From positions 1-64,000 of the forward strand of contig JARNMJ010000020.1 in NCBI GenBank assembly GCA_029432795.1: a stretch of 64,000 nt of DNA. Reading direction: 5' to 3'. The translations under genes and the position numbers were made by a program. This document shows, piece by piece, positions 60,741 to 64,000 of the stretch. Below the pieces are notes generated by a model. The model saw only the letters and a list, made by a program, of their open reading frames with translations. It ran no database searches and was not told the DNA's origin. Within the stretch, counting starts at the first letter, position 1. Each line of letters opens with the position of its first letter. This DNA is from Pontiellaceae bacterium B12219 (GTDB taxonomy: Bacteria; Verrucomicrobiota; Kiritimatiellia; Kiritimatiellales; Pontiellaceae).

Positions 60741-61589
60741 TTATTGGGCGTGCAGCTGAAAGCATTTGCAGCTGTCGGTTACTTCGACATACAGCGTCTT
60801 CACCTCACCATCACCAAGTACCCGTATTTCGTCAGCAGCGCCCGCCTCGGATGTTGAAAAAGAAACCGGATCCCAGGATATTGCGGCATCGGACAGGTCG
60901 GCTTTCGCCTCGAGCTGATACATTTTCCCGGAGACGGTCGGGAAAACAATTCGGGCGATTCCCTCATCGCTGATCGAGAGTTCGCGGATGGAGAAAACAT
61001 CATTGGCCAGAAAGGCAAAGGTTCCGGCCAGATATTCGTTATAGTTGGAAACACCATCGCCATCAAAATCATCTCCGGGCCGGATCTGATCGATGGAACC
61101 AATCCCGTTGTTCAGCTCCAGAGCCTCAGCATAATCAAGGAGTTCCTGCTCCCAGGTATCCGGTAGACCATCGCCATCCGAATCCGTACTCCCGGCCGTC
61201 AGAGTCATGTGGATATTGGTCAGATCTTCCGGCATTGAAATGGTCTGAGCTCCCATAAAAGCAACCGTTTGTCCTCCCACGGTAACCTCAACCTCCAGCA
61301 CCTCGCCCGCACAAACGGCATAAGAGGCGAAAAGGTCACCCCGGCCGTTATCGAGTGACAGCGGGAGTTTAAAATTGATGCCCGGATAGAGCAATCCATC
61401 CACCTCCTGTTCCGCCGCGACGGTTCCATCGGCTTTAATGAGGGCCACATGGGCCCCGTCCTGATAGATGCTGCCCATGGAATCCTTAACCGCACCGTAA
61501 CAGAATATACTGCCGACAGGAATCTCCGCATGAGCCAAACACGGAGTCAGTATGAACAGCATCATCCATTTTTTTATTTTCATATCCAT
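60741..61589 (-). CDS. Secreted protein with thrombospondin type-3-like calcium repeats
   Basis: 282 residues. A signal peptide (MKIKKWMMLFILTPCLAHA) is followed by a beta domain with FCYGAVKDSMGSIYQDGAHV (residues 25-130), then calcium-binding repeats DSDGDGLPDTWEQELLDYA and DDFDGDGVSNYNEYLAGTF (135-190). A terminal beta domain (YQLEAKADLSDAAISWDPVS, ending CFQLHAQ) resembles those of the GH172 and 40517 proteins. The beta domain resembles a surface-adhesin type of ligand domain. It is probably cotranscribed with the 61642 gene. Confidence 0.7.
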   Translation of the reverse strand: MDMKIKKWMMLFILTPCLAHAEIPVGSIFCYGAVKDSMGSIYQDGAHVALIKADGTVAAEQEVDGLLYPGINFKLPLSLDNGRGDLFASYAVCAGEVLEVEVTVGGQTVAFMGAQTISMPEDLTNIHMTLTAGSTDSDGDGLPDTWEQELLDYAEALELNNGIGSIDQIRPGDDFDGDGVSNYNEYLAGTFAFLANDVFSIRELSISDEGIARIVFPTVSGKMYQLEAKADLSDAAISWDPVSFSTSEAGAADEIRVLGDGEVKTLYVEVTDSCKCFQLHAQ

Positions 61590-61641
61590 CTTTCGTTTCA
61601 GAGGTTCGTTGCCTTTAAAATCGCCGCCATTGCCGGGGTTA

Positions 61642-64000
61642 TCAGTTTCCGGAGTTCGAATAGGTCTCGAAGAAAATTTTAATATCCTTCACGCCATTCC
61701 CATCCCGCACACCGGACGCGACTTCATGTCCATAGATAAAGCGTTCCATCGCTTCTTCCCGATCACTGAGCAACGTGCCCGCCGGAATGACCAGCATCCA
61801 CTTGCTATTCCAGACCGACCGGCCGATCAGACGGGAGTTATTCGCCACCTCGGATGCCGTGAATTCGCCGGAGTCATGATAGGCGCGCAGTGCTGAATAA
61901 CGGCGAATATCATACAGCTCGTTCCCGGCGGTATTTTTCAGCGCACTCCAATCGGGTTCCGCCCACTCGTTTTCGGACAGCGGATAGGGCACCGGAAGCG
62001 CCTGGTCTACCACATTAAACGCGCGGATCTCATCCATCTCGGCCGACGGAACCCGCATATAATCCAAGCCCACCGGAATTAAATATACGCGCGGCTGATT
62101 CGCCATGCCGGACTCAAACGTATTATCAAATCCGGAAAACCAGACCCCTGCGCTGCGGATTTTCGTGGAAAAATGCGACGAATCATAAGCATTATCACCG
62201 CCCGCCAAATCCTTCCCGAAAAAGTTTTTCGCGAAATTGATATCCGTTGAGAACGGAATCACAATCGCAGGTTCTTTGAGCTCGGTCGGTGTAAACGGCA
62301 GGCAATAACGCTGAAATTCCGGAATATCGAGCACGTTGTCCACCCGATACCGCTCCAGTGTCTCCTGCCAGTTTTGGTCGCTCTCTTCCCCTCCGATTTC
62401 CGTCGGTTTGATTCGGAACAGTTCCGAACGCAGAGAAAAGCGGCCGGTTTCTGATTCCGGGTTATTAAAGCCCAAGCGGCTGTCATACACGTCCCAGTTC
62501 GCCTTCAGACGCGCAAGAATATCGGCCAGTCCCGGATCCCCGCCGTCGCTCCCTCCCGCCAGCGGAAGTCTGGATGAAATGGACGACCCACTACTCATTC
62601 GACCAATTGCACGCGCTTTGACAATGTCCTCATACAGCGTATTGGATTCTCCCAGCATACCCGTTTCGTAGTCATAGGCTTTCGCCGCCAGATAACAATA
62701 ACGCGCCGCCAAATCGAACGATTCCGAATAACGGTCCAGTTCATCATTGCGGAAAATCTGATACGCCATATTGCGATAACGCTTTGTATTCAGATCAGAG
62801 GCATGATTCATTCGCAGACGCTCGCGTTCCACCTGCAACGCGTCGCCTTCGGCAATCGCACTCAAATAATTCATCCGAGCCGTCTCTGCCGCCTGCGCTG
62901 CCGCATACAGAGCCTCGATGCAGACGGCATTTTCGCTGATCAGATCCTTTAATTCATAGAGCGCTTCTTCCTGACGACGCGCACTCTCCAGCTCCGTCGT
63001 CACAATTGACTGACTAACCTCCATGGCCGCCTCTACCCCTTCCAGCACATTCACCGCAACTTTCTGCACGGTGGACATCGTTGAAGAGGCCATCATCATG
63101 GAACTCCCCGTCACGGCTGCCGCCGCGCGCAATGCGGCGCCCGCATCGTTTGAAAGTCCGACCGCGGTTGGCCCGGCATCCGCTATGGCCATTTGGATAT
63201 CCCATAGCGTCCGGGCCGCTTCCGCCGCCGCCTCCTGTGAAGTGATAATTGAATCCGCCGCATAAGAAAGCCCCTGCCGGATTTGGGAAACGGCCGCATT
63301 GTATTTCGAACTGGTGGAGAGATAGCTGTTATTCATAAAGATCTGTTCCGCATAACTGCGGGCCAGTTCAGTTGAATCCGCCGCATCACCTGCCGCCGTA
63401 TTCAGGTTGTTTAATGACTGAACATACTCCGAAAGAGCAATCTGAATGCGACCTTCCGCGCGACGGAAACCGGTGTACGATTCCGGTTTAACCGGCAGTC
63501 CTGATGCCCCTATGGCAAACTCGATGAACTCCTCCGTTTCTTCGATAACCGGCGAGTTCACTTCAAACGCCTGAGCCGCCGCCAGCTCCGGAGCCGTCAA
63601 TAATGAAGCGGCCCACGTCCAGTCGGAAATATTCAGTTCTGCCGGAACTTTTTCATACCCGGTCACCTCTTGAACCACATTTGTAATCAGCAACGTTGCA
63701 GTGTCATACCCGCCGTCTTCATCCACATACTGCTCAATGTAATTATAATGGATCAGGTCGGGACCGTCATAGTCCTGAGCATAGATCTTGCCGGGCCCGA
63801 TATCATCAGAATACGGATATCCATATACCTCGATCAGCCGACGGTTCAATTCCGCCTCCTCATCGTCGAGCGTCGAATCGAATTCGCGATCCTCATTCTG
63901 ATCGCGCAGCGCATCCGTACAGTCCTGCACCCGTTCAAACACAGCATTCGCATTCTGTAACGCAGCGACTGCCCGGTCATACAGCTGCTCAAAATGAGTG
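61642..64000 (-). CDS. Large hypothetical protein, N-terminus beyond the window
   Basis: At least 785 residues, with the frame still open at 64000. It is largely alpha-helical with long Ala/Glu/Ser-rich segments (AAQAAETARMNYLSAIAEGD and RSYAEQIFMNNSYLSTSSK) typical of coiled coils. A C-terminal mixed region contains RVYLIPVGLDYMRVPSAEMD and ends in HEVASGVRDGNGVKDIKIFF. No family was recognised. It may be a surface or repeat-rich exported protein, upstream of the calcium-repeat protein gene by 52 bp. A signal peptide, if any, lies outside the window. Confidence 0.6.
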   Translation of the reverse strand, partial: THFEQLYDRAVAALQNANAVFERVQDCTDALRDQNEDREFDSTLDDEEAELNRRLIEVYGYPYSDDIGPGKIYAQDYDGPDLIHYNYIEQYVDEDGGYDTATLLITNVVQEVTGYEKVPAELNISDWTWAASLLTAPELAAAQAFEVNSPVIEETEEFIEFAIGASGLPVKPESYTGFRRAEGRIQIALSEYVQSLNNLNTAAGDAADSTELARSYAEQIFMNNSYLSTSSKYNAAVSQIRQGLSYAADSIITSQEAAAEAARTLWDIQMAIADAGPTAVGLSNDAGAALRAAAAVTGSSMMMASSTMSTVQKVAVNVLEGVEAAMEVSQSIVTTELESARRQEEALYELKDLISENAVCIEALYAAAQAAETARMNYLSAIAEGDALQVERERLRMNHASDLNTKRYRNMAYQIFRNDELDRYSESFDLAARYCYLAAKAYDYETGMLGESNTLYEDIVKARAIGRMSSGSSISSRLPLAGGSDGGDPGLADILARLKANWDVYDSRLGFNNPESETGRFSLRSELFRIKPTEIGGEESDQNWQETLERYRVDNVLDIPEFQRYCLPFTPTELKEPAIVIPFSTDINFAKNFFGKDLAGGDNAYDSSHFSTKIRSAGVWFSGFDNTFESGMANQPRVYLIPVGLDYMRVPSAEMDEIRAFNVVDQALPVPYPLSENEWAEPDWSALKNTAGNELYDIRRYSALRAYHDSGEFTASEVANNSRLIGRSVWNSKWMLVIPAGTLLSDREEAMERFIYGHEVASGVRDGNGVKDIKIFFETYSNSGN

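Overview
The window looks like a chromosomal segment of a PVC-superphylum bacterium, most likely Kiritimatiellota (Pontiella-like). This is inferred from family content: DUF5060/apiosidase-like and GH172 secreted hydrolases, an SHD1-like small secreted protein, thrombospondin type-3-like calcium repeats followed by a shared C-terminal domain, and RdoA-like and glgC housekeeping genes. No rRNA or other phylogenetic marker is present. Both ends are incomplete: the left end cuts a glutamate dehydrogenase gene at an odd tRNA-like junction, and the right end cuts a large hypothetical gene.

Layout. 1-9.6 kb: gdhA fragment, secreted DUF5060 glycosidase, DUF6941 protein, ilvD, a 30-residue membrane microprotein, an MTA/SAH deaminase-type amidohydrolase and a GHMP kinase/nucleotidyltransferase fusion. 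9.8-52.6 kb: a very long, almost wholly minus-strand polysaccharide locus. Read in transcription order it has a GbsR/MarR-type regulator and a NusG paralogue, then glmS, cysQ, cysD, cysNC, rfbD, rfbB, a four-helix-bundle gene, rfbA and rfbC. Next come a secreted protein and a decayed toxin-antitoxin/MITE-like island, then an F420-hydrogenase-beta-like Fe-S protein, Wzx flippase, nitroreductase, three polysaccharide pyruvyl transferase family genes, several GT4 and GT2 glycosyltransferases and a Wzy-like polymerase. It ends with epimerases, a VanZ-GT26-GT26 fusion, a GH172 hydrolase, a membrane protein, a TPR-containing O-antigen ligase and the WbaP-type initiating transferase. 52.8-60.4 kb: small basic protein, aroK, TPR membrane protein, CpXC protein, RdoA-like kinase, HAD phosphatase, NYN-like RNA-associated protein, glgC, tRNA-Lys and an IS5-family remnant. 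60.4-64 kb: secreted proteins.

How the genes fit together: WbaP starts a lipid-linked repeat unit; the Rfb enzymes make dTDP-L-rhamnose, GlmS makes amino-sugar precursor and CysDNC/CysQ make and recycle PAPS for possible sulfation. The glycosyltransferases and pyruvyl-transferase-like enzymes decorate the unit; Wzx exports it, and Wzy/ligase polymerise or attach it. A dedicated NusG-like factor at the head of the locus may carry RNA polymerase through more than 40 kb.

Two features are not explained by ordinary annotation. First, at least ten loci carry tandem arrays with an exact 7-bp period and different sequences. They often occur as inverted pairs around a short spacer or a gene, they sit next to start codons where they supply the Shine-Dalgarno sequence, or they lie inside genes as read-through insertions. 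One pair brackets the four-helix-bundle gene that interrupts the rfb genes. Second, the palindrome TTCCAA-N3-TTGGAA occurs eight times perfectly and eleven more times with one mismatch, and is read in all three frames inside genes.
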